64,000 bases of DNA from a candidate division CSSED10-310 bacterium (GTDB taxonomy: Bacteria > CSSED10-310 > JAFGJC01): positions 62,001 to 126,000 of the forward strand of contig JAFGLW010000016.1 of assembly GCA_016927905.1 (NCBI GenBank), read 5' to 3'. The translations under genes were made by a program, and so were the position numbers. The notes under the pieces are model-generated. The model did not search any database. It had not been told where the DNA came from and worked only from the letters and a program-made list of their open reading frames with translations. The number at the start of each line of letters is the position of its first letter. Positions within the stretch are counted from its first letter, which is position 1. Positions 8,710 through 17,198 of the stretch are shown piece after piece.

Positions 8710-10219
8710 ACCATTCCGTGTTCTGTACATCCGGCCGCCTTACACCCGGTTGAAGGGATTGGGTCAGGCGTCGTATTTCCCGCTTGGAATCGGGTATCTG
8801 ACCGCCGTGACCGACTCGATCCCCGATGTAGAAGCACGAATGTACCATGCCGAAAATCAGGCGGGGGGGGAGCGGGATCCGGTGGTGGACAAGCAGAGTG
8901 TTTTCCAGTCCCGATCCCAGGCCCAGAAAAATTATTTCTCCGCTCTGGACAATGACCGGCATCCGGTGTGGAACGAAATCGAATCGGTACTGACCTCCTA
9001 CCGGCCCGATGCGGTCGGTCTGGGTGTCCTGACGCCTGAAGTCGGTTCCGCACTGAAGATCTCCAGAATGGTCAAATCTCTCCTGCCGGGAACCCGGGTT
9101 GTATGGGGAGGTGTTCATCCCACATTCTGCGCCGGATCAATCCTGGAATATCCTTTTGTGGATTACATCGTTTCCGGGGAGGGTGAATCGACCATCCGGG
9201 ACCTGATCGAGTGCATGAAAAACGACACGGATCCGGGGAGTGTACCGGGAGTAGTGACCCGTTCCACGAATTCATCCTGCATACCCCGGCCCTTGATACA
9301 ATCCCTGGACGAAATCCCTCTGCCTGCAAGGGACAAAACCATTTTCCCCGGAAGATACTCACCCGTTGCCATGGGCAGTATCATGTACAGCCGCGGATGC
9401 CCCTGGCGTTGCGGTTTCTGTTCTTCCCGCCGATTCTGGCGGGAAAAAGTCCGTTTCCGTGACCCGGAGGCCGTGACGGCGGAAATCCGGAGATTAATTA
9501 CGGATTATGGAATCCGGACTTTCACCTTCTGGGATGATACCTTCACAATCAACCGGACCGTAACAGAACGCATTTGCGAAGCGATTATCCGTCTCAACAC
9601 GAAGGTGGGCTGGCGAACAGCCACCCGGGTTGATGTGCTGGACAACGATATGCTGGAGCTGCTGAAACGGGCCGGTTGTTTTCAGATTGAACTGGGCATC
9701 GAAACGGGCAGTCCCGAAATGCTGGAGAAAATACGGAAGGATATCGACCTGGACATGGTCCCGCAGACCATCGCGCGGGTTCACAAACACAAAATCGCCT
9801 GCGGCGTCTTCTTCATGGCCGGCTTCCCCGATGAAACCGGGGAGGATCTGTTGAAAACCGACCGGTTGATCCGAGCAATCAAACCCGCGGAAATCGTCTT
9901 GAATGTATTCGATCCCATGCCCGGATCCGAGCAATATGAACGGACGATCGAACTCGGACTCCTGCCCCCCAACCCGGATTTCGCACGCATGCTGCTCTGG
10001 CCTGATGCCCATTATGCGGCCAATATCGAACGGGATGAATTCAGCGAACGCATCGAAATGATCTCACGCTATATTTTTTCATACAACACCAGCAAACCCG
10101 CACTCTGCAGACGGGCATTGCCGGAAATCGGGCAGCTTCTTCGAACAGACCGGAAAGCGCTTCTCCGGAAGAGTTACCGATTTTTTAAAAACCGGTTCGG
10201 GTTCAGATACCAACCGTGA
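8696..10219 (+). CDS. B12-binding-domain radical SAM protein (second of cassette)
   Basis: A 507-residue protein. I start it at ATG 8696, where MKNGKPFRVLYIRPP gives the usual N-terminus of the cobalamin-binding domain; the longer frame is a readthrough of the upstream gene, which it overlaps by 14 bases. VVWGGVHPTFC is at about 135-145, and the radical SAM cysteines are in SRGCPWRCGFC (Cys235, Cys239, Cys242). ELGIETGSPEMLEKIRKD and FFMAGFPDETGEDL complete the core. It is a divergent paralogue of the first gene of the cassette. Its stop overlaps the acyltransferase start (ATGA). Confidence 0.85.
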   Translation: MKNGKPFRVLYIRPPYTRLKGLGQASYFPLGIGYLTAVTDSIPDVEARMYHAENQAGGERDPVVDKQSVFQSRSQAQKNYFSALDNDRHPVWNEIESVLTSYRPDAVGLGVLTPEVGSALKISRMVKSLLPGTRVVWGGVHPTFCAGSILEYPFVDYIVSGEGESTIRDLIECMKNDTDPGSVPGVVTRSTNSSCIPRPLIQSLDEIPLPARDKTIFPGRYSPVAMGSIMYSRGCPWRCGFCSSRRFWREKVRFRDPEAVTAEIRRLITDYGIRTFTFWDDTFTINRTVTERICEAIIRLNTKVGWRTATRVDVLDNDMLELLKRAGCFQIELGIETGSPEMLEKIRKDIDLDMVPQTIARVHKHKIACGVFFMAGFPDETGEDLLKTDRLIRAIKPAEIVLNVFDPMPGSEQYERTIELGLLPPNPDFARMLLWPDAHYAANIERDEFSERIEMISRYIFSYNTSKPALCRRALPEIGQLLRTDRKALLRKSYRFFKNRFGFRYQP

Positions 10220-11196
10220 AACGAATCATCCAGGATGCCGCCCGCTGGCTATTTTATTTCCCATTCCGGACTCTGATCCAGCACCTCCCCAGGTCCCATG
10301 TGATGGCCATCGGCAGGACTGGAGGTCGAATAGCCTGTCTGATGCGGCGGAACCGAAGAAAAATCGCACACGGCGAAATCAGACTGCTCCTGGCGGATGA
10401 ACTGACCGGACGAGAGGTATCCCGGGCGGTCAACCGGGGCTTCCAGCTGGAGTTTACCGCTCTGCTGGAAACGTTCTGTTTCCCCTGCATTTCGGCGGAA
10501 AACATCGGGAAGTGGATCCGGCTGCATGGAGTCGAAAACCTGGAGGCTTCGCTGTGTGAGGAGCGGGGCGCTCTGATCATTCTGCTCCATTTCGGACCCA
10601 ACCAGATGGTCATGCCCGCTCTGGGTCACCGGGGGTATCAGATTAATCAGTTGGGGAGTCGTCCGGATGACTGGAACCGAATTTCCGGGATCGCTCCCAC
10701 CCGAATTCAAAAACGTATTTTTGATCTCAGACTGATCCTGGAGAAGCATTTACCGGCCAATTTCATCTACATTGACAAGACCATGAAACCCATTTATGAC
10801 AGCTTGAAGTCCAATGGGATCCTGATCATGGCTGCCGACGGCCGTGCCGGATCCCGGTTCGTGAAAGCGAAAGTACTGAATCGAATCATGAATCTGTCCG
10901 CCGGTCCCTTCCGCATCGCCCACCGGATGAATTCGCCGATCGTGCCCATGTTTCCAGTCCGGCTGGATGACGGAATGATCCAGCTTGAGATCGAAACCGC
11001 GTTGAATGTCTCTCCGGAACCGGATGCCGACCGATGGATCGAATCCGCAGCAGGGCAATTCGGTGCGGTCGCCGGCCGGAAACTGCAAAGCCATCCGGAT
11101 CACTACTGCATGCTGATGACGGAAGCTCGACTGAGAGCGGACATTGATCCGGTGCCATTGTTCGAAGATTACCGACATGAACCTGCAGATCTCTGA
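10216..11196 (+). CDS. LpxL/HtrB-like lysophospholipid or lipid A acyltransferase
   Basis: A 326-residue protein of the LpxL/HtrB acyltransferase superfamily, with an N-terminal membrane-associating helix and the active-site block ALIILLHFGPNQMVMPAL. The catalytic histidine is His125, but the acidic residue of the usual H-x4-D/E motif is Gln130. The later block LIMAADGRAGSRF resembles the family's second motif. Enzymes of this type transfer a fatty acyl chain onto a glycolipid or lysolipid at the inner face of the membrane. Start ATG overlaps the previous stop; its end overlaps the glycosyltransferase start by 20 bases. Acceptor and acyl donor are unknown. Confidence 0.78.
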   Translation: MKRIIQDAARWLFYFPFRTLIQHLPRSHVMAIGRTGGRIACLMRRNRRKIAHGEIRLLLADELTGREVSRAVNRGFQLEFTALLETFCFPCISAENIGKWIRLHGVENLEASLCEERGALIILLHFGPNQMVMPALGHRGYQINQLGSRPDDWNRISGIAPTRIQKRIFDLRLILEKHLPANFIYIDKTMKPIYDSLKSNGILIMAADGRAGSRFVKAKVLNRIMNLSAGPFRIAHRMNSPIVPMFPVRLDDGMIQLEIETALNVSPEPDADRWIESAAGQFGAVAGRKLQSHPDHYCMLMTEARLRADIDPVPLFEDYRHEPADL

Positions 11197-12178
11197 TTCT
11201 CCATCTATCTCCATCATCATCCCGTGCCGGGATTCCACCGACTCTCTGGAACAGACCCTTTCGAGTATCGATAATCTCACGACAAAACCACTCGAAACAC
11301 TCGTGATCGATGACGGCTCGAAGAAACCATTCCGCGAACTTGCCGAGAGTTACGGTGCTGCTTATTACCGGTTGGATCCGGGAAGGGGGCCGGCTTATGC
11401 CCGAAACTATGGCGCCGATCGAGCATCAGGCGATGTTGTTTGGTTTGTAGATTCCGATGTCACGATATCTCCGGACAGCATCGACAGGCTGGCGACCGTT
11501 TTTTCTCGCGACCCGGACATCGCAGCTGTACAGGGAGTCTATGATCCGCTCAGCCCCGAGAATGGAATTGTCACCCGGTACCAGAATTACTACTATCATT
11601 TCTCTTTCTCCGGTCCGGGCACATCCGACACGGCAATCTGCGCGACTTTCTGTTTTGCAATACGCCGGTCAATCTTCAAGGAATCGGGCGGCTTCGACAT
11701 CCGAATTGCCAAACCCACAGTCGAGGACGAAATATTCGGATACTGGCTGGCTGGTTCAGGACATTCAATTCTTCTGAATCCGTGCCTTCAGGTCCGACAC
11801 CAGGCTCGATATACACTCCGTTCCTTCCTGACCCGCAAGTTCCGAATGGCGTTCAATCAGATAAAGAGCCTTCTTCGCGGCACCAGACCGCCGGTGTTCG
11901 TATCCAAACGGAACCGGACCCACCATTCCCGGCCGGTGCTGGGTGGAATCTTCCTGGCCCCGTTTCTGATCCCGTCCTGGATTATCGGTTGGCTGCCCGG
12001 ATTCACAGTTGCGGCAGTGTATACGCTCTGCAACATCCCATTCTGGAGCTACCTGACCCGCCGCGAACCGATCCGCCTGATTCCCGCCTTCATCCTGCTG
12101 ACCTGGATCGATCAGCTGACAATATTCACTGCCCTGGCAGCCGGTGGAATCGATTATGTTCGGGGAAACCGGTTTTAA
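11177..12178 (+). CDS. Glycosyltransferase family 2, membrane-anchored
   Basis: A 333-residue protein starting at ATG 11177. The N-terminal GT-A domain shows SIIIPCRDS, the nucleotide-binding VIDDGS (about 43-48) and the metal-binding VDSD (about 91-94), followed by a later VEDEIFGYWL block. The C-terminal hundred residues contain hydrophobic segments (FLAPFLIPSWIIGWLPG, AFILLTWIDQLTIFTAL) that would hold it on the membrane. It is the last gene of the radical SAM cassette and overlaps the acyltransferase by 20 bases, so it probably glycosylates the lipid made or modified by the preceding enzymes. Sugar and acceptor cannot be read. Confidence 0.85.
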   Translation: MNLQISDSPSISIIIPCRDSTDSLEQTLSSIDNLTTKPLETLVIDDGSKKPFRELAESYGAAYYRLDPGRGPAYARNYGADRASGDVVWFVDSDVTISPDSIDRLATVFSRDPDIAAVQGVYDPLSPENGIVTRYQNYYYHFSFSGPGTSDTAICATFCFAIRRSIFKESGGFDIRIAKPTVEDEIFGYWLAGSGHSILLNPCLQVRHQARYTLRSFLTRKFRMAFNQIKSLLRGTRPPVFVSKRNRTHHSRPVLGGIFLAPFLIPSWIIGWLPGFTVAAVYTLCNIPFWSYLTRREPIRLIPAFILLTWIDQLTIFTALAAGGIDYVRGNRF

Positions 12179-12222
12179 TCTTAAAACATCTAAATTTAGC
12201 GATTTTTCATTGTGAAATATTC

Positions 12223-12251
12223 TTGACAACATTTTGGTTTGGAATTAAGGT
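12223..12251 (+). promoter_or_regulatory. Probable promoter for the IHF/HU gene
   Basis: A perfect TTGACA (12223-12228) is followed after 17 bases by a weak -10, TAAGGT (12246-12251). The surrounding 60 bases after the cassette's stop are AT-rich, including the palindrome CTAAATTTAG. The -35 is convincing, the -10 is not. Confidence 0.45.
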
Positions 12252-12316
12252 TTTCCCTGTAGAGAAAACAAATTTCTCAAGTGGTCGGTTTGATTTGCAG
12301 CGAGGAGACTCAAACG

Positions 12317-12592
12317 GTGACGAAGGAAGACATCATCAATCGTATCTGGGAAAACTTGGACTATACCAAGAAACAATCCGGCGATATCGTCGAAACGCTC
12401 ATCGATTGCCTGAAAGACACGTTGAAGAGCGGTGAAAAGCTGAAAATCGGCGGATTCGGCGTGTTCGAGGTCCGCCGGCGGAAAGCCCGGACCGGCCGAA
12501 ATCCCCGGACCGGTGAAAAAGCGGCGATCAGGGAGGGCAAAACCATCAAGTTCAAGGCCGGCAAAACCCTGAAGCTTGCCATTGACAAGTAA
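12317..12592 (+). CDS. DNA-bending protein of the IHF/HU family
   Basis: A 91-residue protein with the whole family fold: N-terminal helices (TKEDIINRIWENLDYTKKQS), then GEKLKIGGFGVFEVRRRKAR, and the beta-ribbon arm ending in the family signature GRNPRTGEKAAI, which inserts into the minor groove. It looks closest to the IHF alpha subunit. The GTG start at 12317 is chosen because GAGGAG sits 9 bases upstream (12302-12307) and because the family N-terminus begins there; an upstream in-frame start would add 12 unrelated residues. It stands alone between the radical SAM cassette and the glycine cleavage genes. Confidence 0.93.
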   Translation: MTKEDIINRIWENLDYTKKQSGDIVETLIDCLKDTLKSGEKLKIGGFGVFEVRRRKARTGRNPRTGEKAAIREGKTIKFKAGKTLKLAIDK

Positions 12593-12766
12593 ACGTCTGC
12601 AATCAGACTTCGTTTCTCGGTCTGCAGGAATTTCAATGAGAATTATCCTGAGTCGGATTTCGAATGGCGACGTGCTGTCGGATCTGATTTGAGATACCGG
12701 AAAGGTCGCTGGGCCGATCCGGGTTTGGAAAAGTTGAGGTAAACACGAGAGGAGATATGCGATATC

Positions 12767-13867
12767 ATGACAAGCTTGAAACGAACCGGTCTTTACGATG
12801 CACATCTCCGGTCCGGCGGAAAAATCGTGGCGTTTGCCGGATGGAAAATGCCAGTCCAGTACAGTTCCATTATTGATGAGCATCAAACCGTCCGGACAGC
12901 GGCCGGGATGTTCGATGTCAGTCACATGGGTGAGGTTCTGTTTTCCGGACCGGATGCCCTGGCCAACATCCAGATGCTGGTCTCCAATGATATCTCCAAA
13001 TTGAAACCGAACCGGGCTGTATATACAGGAATGCTGTATCCCGGGGGAACGTTCGTGGATGATCTTTTGGTTTACAGGCTTTCCGAGGACACATTTCTTC
13101 TGGTGATCAATGCCGCCAACACACTCAAAGACTACGAATGGATGCGGGATAACATTCGCGGAAATCTCGTGTGCGAAAACGTGACAGATCAATACACGCA
13201 GATCGCTGTTCAGGGCCCAAATTCAATTGAGATTCTTAAAAAACTGACTCCGGTAGATCTGGCATCCATACGGTATTACCGATTCGAGCGGGACTCTGTG
13301 GCCGGCGTGGATTCCATAATCTCCAGAACAGGCTATACCGGTGAACCCGGATTCGAGCTGTACTTTGACGCGACCTTCTCGGACAAGGTCTGGGATGCGG
13401 TGCTGGAAACCGGTAACAACTTCGGCCTGAAGCCGGCCGGTCTGGGCTGCCGGGATACACTGCGGCTGGAGGCCGGCATGGCGTTGTACGGTAACGACAT
13501 CGACGATCAGCATACACCCCTGGAAGCGGGATTGGATTGGATCGTCAAACTGTCCAAGGATGATTTCATCGGGAAAAGCGCACTGGTGGAGCAGCTTCAA
13601 AAAGGATTGACCCGGCACCTGATCGGCTTCGAGCTGACCGAGAGAGCGATTCCCAGGAAAGGATATGAAATTTTCTCCGGGAACGAACCAATCGGTGAAG
13701 TAACCAGTGGAACCCTGTCGATCACTCTGGGCAAACCGGTTGGGATGGGATATGTCCGGCATGGTTTTGAATCGCTCGGTACAAATATCGAAATAATGGT
13801 CCGCGGGAAAAAATTCCCGGGACGGGTCGTTGCATTGCCTTTTTATTCTCGAACGAGAGGAAACTGA
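12767..13867 (+). CDS. gcvT: Glycine cleavage system T protein (aminomethyltransferase)
   Basis: A 366-residue protein of normal length. It transfers the methylene group from aminomethyl-lipoyl GcvH to tetrahydrofolate, releasing ammonia. Family blocks seen: KIVAFAGWKMPVQYSSI near the N-terminus, AAGMFDVSHMGEVLFSG, QIAVQGPNSIEIL, RTGYTGEPGFELYF and LGCRDTLRLEAGMALYGNDI, which includes folate-site residues. AGAGGAG lies 12 bases before the ATG. It is first in the gcvT-gcvH-gcvPA-gcvPB operon. The 174 bases upstream hold no recognisable glycine riboswitch, only a short weak hairpin just after the preceding stop. Confidence 0.97.
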   Translation: MTSLKRTGLYDAHLRSGGKIVAFAGWKMPVQYSSIIDEHQTVRTAAGMFDVSHMGEVLFSGPDALANIQMLVSNDISKLKPNRAVYTGMLYPGGTFVDDLLVYRLSEDTFLLVINAANTLKDYEWMRDNIRGNLVCENVTDQYTQIAVQGPNSIEILKKLTPVDLASIRYYRFERDSVAGVDSIISRTGYTGEPGFELYFDATFSDKVWDAVLETGNNFGLKPAGLGCRDTLRLEAGMALYGNDIDDQHTPLEAGLDWIVKLSKDDFIGKSALVEQLQKGLTRHLIGFELTERAIPRKGYEIFSGNEPIGEVTSGTLSITLGKPVGMGYVRHGFESLGTNIEIMVRGKKFPGRVVALPFYSRTRGN

Positions 13868-13927
13868 ATGATTGGCCAATTCTCCGGGAATTGGGTGAAC
13901 AGGTGATTTTTTAAGGAGGTAGAAAGA

Positions 13928-14317
13928 GTGAATTATCCAGCTGATTTCAGATATTCCAAAGATCATGAATGGTTTAAGATGATTGATGATTCAACCGGAG
14001 CCATCGGAATTACCCATTACGCACAGGATCAACTGGGGGATGTTGTTTTTGTCGAGCTTCCGGAGATCGGGAAGAAGCTTGAGAAGAACGACGTGTTTGG
14101 TGTGGTTGAATCGGTGAAGGCGGCCGTGGACTGTTACATGCCGTTGTCCGGCGAAATTATTGCGATCAACGAGCTGATAGAAAAACAGGCTGACATCCTG
14201 AACAGCGATCCCCACGGCGAGGGTTGGATGATCAAGGTTCGCATCGACAATCCCGATGAAGGCAGCGACTTAATGGATAAAGCCGCCTATCTTGCCTTTC
14301 TCGAAGAACTCGAATAG
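13928..14317 (+). CDS. gcvH: Glycine cleavage system H protein (lipoyl carrier)
   Basis: A 129-residue protein. The lipoylation site is Lys64 in GVVESVKAAVD, and the fold-typical HEWFKM and GITHYAQDQLGDVVFVELP precede it. It shuttles the aminomethyl group between the P, T and L proteins. The GTG start at 13928 is supported by a near-perfect AAGGAGGT 9 bases upstream. It lies 60 bases after gcvT and 2 bases before gcvPA. The L protein and lipoate enzymes are not in the window. Confidence 0.97.
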   Translation: MNYPADFRYSKDHEWFKMIDDSTGAIGITHYAQDQLGDVVFVELPEIGKKLEKNDVFGVVESVKAAVDCYMPLSGEIIAINELIEKQADILNSDPHGEGWMIKVRIDNPDEGSDLMDKAAYLAFLEELE

Positions 14318-14319
14318 TC

Positions 14320-15675
14320 ATGCGCTACATACCGTTAACTCAAGATCAGCGCCGGCAGATCTTGAAGGAAATCGGCGTATCCAGTGTTGAGGAGCTGTTC
14401 GAGTCGATTCCTTCAAATCTCAGGCTGAACCAACCTCTCGATCTGCCGCCATCGCTGAGCGAATGGGCGGTTCAACGTCTTCTGACCGGACTCGCCGAAT
14501 CCAACGCAGATTCAGATAAATCACCGTGTTTTCTGGGCGCCGGAGCTTACCGGCATTATATTCCAGCTGTTGTATCCTCCCTCGGCAACCGCCAGGAGTT
14601 TGTCACGGCGTACACGCCATACCAGCCGGAAGTCAGCCAGGGTACACTGCAGGCATTGTTCGAATATCAGACCATGATGACCCAACTGACCGGGTTACCT
14701 GTGTCGAACGCCTCGATGTATGACGGTGCCATGGCTACTGCAGAAGCGGCACTGCTTGCTTTCCGGACAACTAAAAAATCGCTTCTGGCCGTATCCAGAG
14801 CGCTTGCCCCCGGATATCGTAAAACACTCGAAACCTATACCAGACATCAAGAGATAACCATCCGGGAACTGCCGGTGACGCCCGAAGGCAGAACCGATCC
14901 GGAAGCGGTGCAATCGGTTCTGAAGGAAAACCCTGCCGCGATTCTGATTCAGTCGCCGAATTTTTTCGGCGTGATCGAAGATCTTTCGCTGCTTTCGTCC
15001 CATATCAACAACACCGGTTCGATGCTGATCACGGTGGTCAATGAGGCGGTTTCACTGGGAATACTGAAATCCCCTGGAGATACCGGGGCGGACATCGTCT
15101 GCGGCGACGCTCATTCAATGGGCCTCCCGATCTCTTACGGCGGTCCCTACCTTGGCTTCATGACGGTCAAGGAGAAATTTCTCCGGCAGATCCCGGGTCG
15201 GGTGGTCGGCATGACGGTCGACAAAGACCGCAGAACCGGTTTCGTCAACACGCTTTCCACTCGTGAACAGCACATCCGACGGGAAAAAGCCACTTCCAAC
15301 ATCTGTACTAATCAGGCATTATGCGCAACCGTTGCAGGTATATTCATGGCCACCTTGGGTCGGAAGGGTTTGCGGGAACTCGCATTCCTGAACATGAAGA
15401 AATCCGCCTATCTGAAGCAGCGGATCGGGTCTTTAAAGAATTGCAGGCTGACATTTACCGGACCCACATTTAATGAATTTGCGGTCACTTTGAATGAACC
15501 GGTTGAACGGATCAACCGGAAGCTGACCGAAAAGGGGATCATCGGCGGGTATGACCTGAGCCCGGATTACCCGGAATACCCGGACACGGTTCTTCTATGT
15601 GCGACCGAACTGACGACCAGGGAACATATCGATAACCTGATCTCTATTCTGGAAGATCTGGGGAGGGTATCATGA
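14320..15675 (+). CDS. gcvPA: Glycine dehydrogenase (decarboxylating) subunit 1
   Basis: A 451-residue N-terminal half of the P protein, which here is split into two polypeptides, as in many thermophiles, Firmicutes and candidate phyla. MRYIPLTQDQRRQIL is the classic start, followed by CFLGAGAYRHYIPAVVSSL, TAYTPYQPEVSQGTLQALFEYQ and NASMYDGAMATAEA. It pairs with subunit 2 to form the pyridoxal-phosphate decarboxylase of glycine. The start is 2 bases after gcvH, and the end overlaps the gcvPB start by 4 bases, so the two halves are translationally coupled for equal production. Confidence 0.97.
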   Translation: MRYIPLTQDQRRQILKEIGVSSVEELFESIPSNLRLNQPLDLPPSLSEWAVQRLLTGLAESNADSDKSPCFLGAGAYRHYIPAVVSSLGNRQEFVTAYTPYQPEVSQGTLQALFEYQTMMTQLTGLPVSNASMYDGAMATAEAALLAFRTTKKSLLAVSRALAPGYRKTLETYTRHQEITIRELPVTPEGRTDPEAVQSVLKENPAAILIQSPNFFGVIEDLSLLSSHINNTGSMLITVVNEAVSLGILKSPGDTGADIVCGDAHSMGLPISYGGPYLGFMTVKEKFLRQIPGRVVGMTVDKDRRTGFVNTLSTREQHIRREKATSNICTNQALCATVAGIFMATLGRKGLRELAFLNMKKSAYLKQRIGSLKNCRLTFTGPTFNEFAVTLNEPVERINRKLTEKGIIGGYDLSPDYPEYPDTVLLCATELTTREHIDNLISILEDLGRVS

Positions 15676-17198
15676 GAACGAACAAAAACGCTGGATTCTT
15701 CCCGGGTGCACAGGGACTGATCCTTGAGGAACCCCTGATTTTCGAACTTTCCGTGCCCGGCAGAACCGGGTATTCCATTCCGGAAGATGACCTCCCCGAC
15801 CTGCCGGAATCCGTCATGCCTTCCGGGAATCTGATGCGTGACGATATTCCGGGCATGCCCGAGGTGAGTGAAGTGGACATTGTCCGTCATTACACCAGGC
15901 TTTCCACATGGAATTATTCGATCGACCACGGATTCTACCCGCTCGGTTCATGCACAATGAAATACAATCCCAAGGTCAATGACCGCACGGTCTCGCTTCC
16001 CGGATTCGCCAACCTGCATCCATTGGTCCCCCCAAAACATGCTCAGGGCGCACTCCGGCTGATGCACGAACTCGGTGAATACCTCAAGGAAATCAGCGGT
16101 CTGGATGCCATTACCCTCCAGCCATCCGCAGGAGCTCAGGGGGAACTTACCGGAATGCTGATGATCAAGGCTTATCATGAATCCCGGGGAGACCGGGACC
16201 GCTCGATCGTCTTGATCCCGGATTCGGCGCACGGCACCAATCCCGCAAGCTGCACCGTGGCCGGATTCACCACCAAGACACTCACCAGCGGGAATGACGG
16301 CTGCATCGACCTGGAAGAACTGCAGTCGCAGCTTAACGACCATGTCGCCGCAATCATGCTGACCAATCCAAACACTCTGGGTATTTTTGAAAAAAACGCC
16401 TGCCGGATCGCTCGAATGGTTCACGATGCCGGCGGCCTGATTTACATGGATGGCGCGAACCTGAATGCCCTGATGGGAATCGTCAAGCCGGGACAGCTGG
16501 GAGCAGACATCCTGCACATCAATCTCCATAAAACATTCTCCACACCCCACGGGGGCGGGGGCCCCGGTTCGGGACCCGTGGCGGTCAATGCAGCCCTTGA
16601 ACCGTTTCTCCCGATACCCCGCGTGATCCGCACCGACGATACGTTCGCCTGGGATTACGACAAGCCGATGTCCATCGGCCAGATGCACAATTTCTATGGC
16701 AATTTCGGCGTCCTCGTCAGAGCTTATACCTATATCCGATCAATGGGCGCAGCCGGGCTGCGGGAAGCTGCTGAAACCGCAGTTATCAACGCAAATTACA
16801 TCCGGGTCAAACTTCGGGAACACTACCAAATCGCCTATGACCGGATTTGCATGCATGAATGTATCTTTAACGACTTGAATCAACAGAAATTCGGCGTGTC
16901 GACTCTGGATATTGCCAAACGCCTAATGGACTATGGATTTCATCCGCCCACCATATATTTCCCTCTGATCGTCAAGGGTGCCCTCATGATCGAACCCACC
17001 GAGACGGAATCGATCGAAACGATCGACCAGTTTATCCGGGCGATGATTGAAATCGACAGGGAAACCAAATCTCAACCTGATCTTCTCCACCAGGCTCCGA
17101 TCCGCACCAAACGAAAACGATTGGATGAAACGCTTGCAGCTCGGAATCCCATCCTTCGCTGGACCCCGGATTTAAATTTCCCGTCTCAGCCGGACTAA
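15672..17198 (+). CDS. gcvPB: Glycine dehydrogenase (decarboxylating) subunit 2
   Basis: A 508-residue C-terminal half of the P protein. The pyridoxal phosphate lysine is Lys287 in HINLHKTFSTPHGGGGPG. Other marks are STWNYSIDHGFYPLGSCTMKYNPK and SAHGTNPASCTVAGF. With GcvPA it decarboxylates glycine and loads the aminomethyl group on GcvH. Its last 27 bases overlap the 3' end of the convergent glycosyltransferase gene on the other strand, leaving no room for a separate terminator. Confidence 0.97.
   Translation: MRTNKNAGFFPGAQGLILEEPLIFELSVPGRTGYSIPEDDLPDLPESVMPSGNLMRDDIPGMPEVSEVDIVRHYTRLSTWNYSIDHGFYPLGSCTMKYNPKVNDRTVSLPGFANLHPLVPPKHAQGALRLMHELGEYLKEISGLDAITLQPSAGAQGELTGMLMIKAYHESRGDRDRSIVLIPDSAHGTNPASCTVAGFTTKTLTSGNDGCIDLEELQSQLNDHVAAIMLTNPNTLGIFEKNACRIARMVHDAGGLIYMDGANLNALMGIVKPGQLGADILHINLHKTFSTPHGGGGPGSGPVAVNAALEPFLPIPRVIRTDDTFAWDYDKPMSIGQMHNFYGNFGVLVRAYTYIRSMGAAGLREAAETAVINANYIRVKLREHYQIAYDRICMHECIFNDLNQQKFGVSTLDIAKRLMDYGFHPPTIYFPLIVKGALMIEPTETESIETIDQFIRAMIEIDRETKSQPDLLHQAPIRTKRKRLDETLAARNPILRWTPDLNFPSQPD

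Noticed and set aside
12593..12766. Glycine riboswitch before gcvT
   Set aside because: The tandem aptamer consensus is absent; only a short 5-bp hairpin after the preceding gene is present.
12245..13192. Long antisense ORF opposite the IHF and gcvT genes
   Set aside because: It is a shadow of two confidently identified genes with no motif or ribosome binding site of its own.
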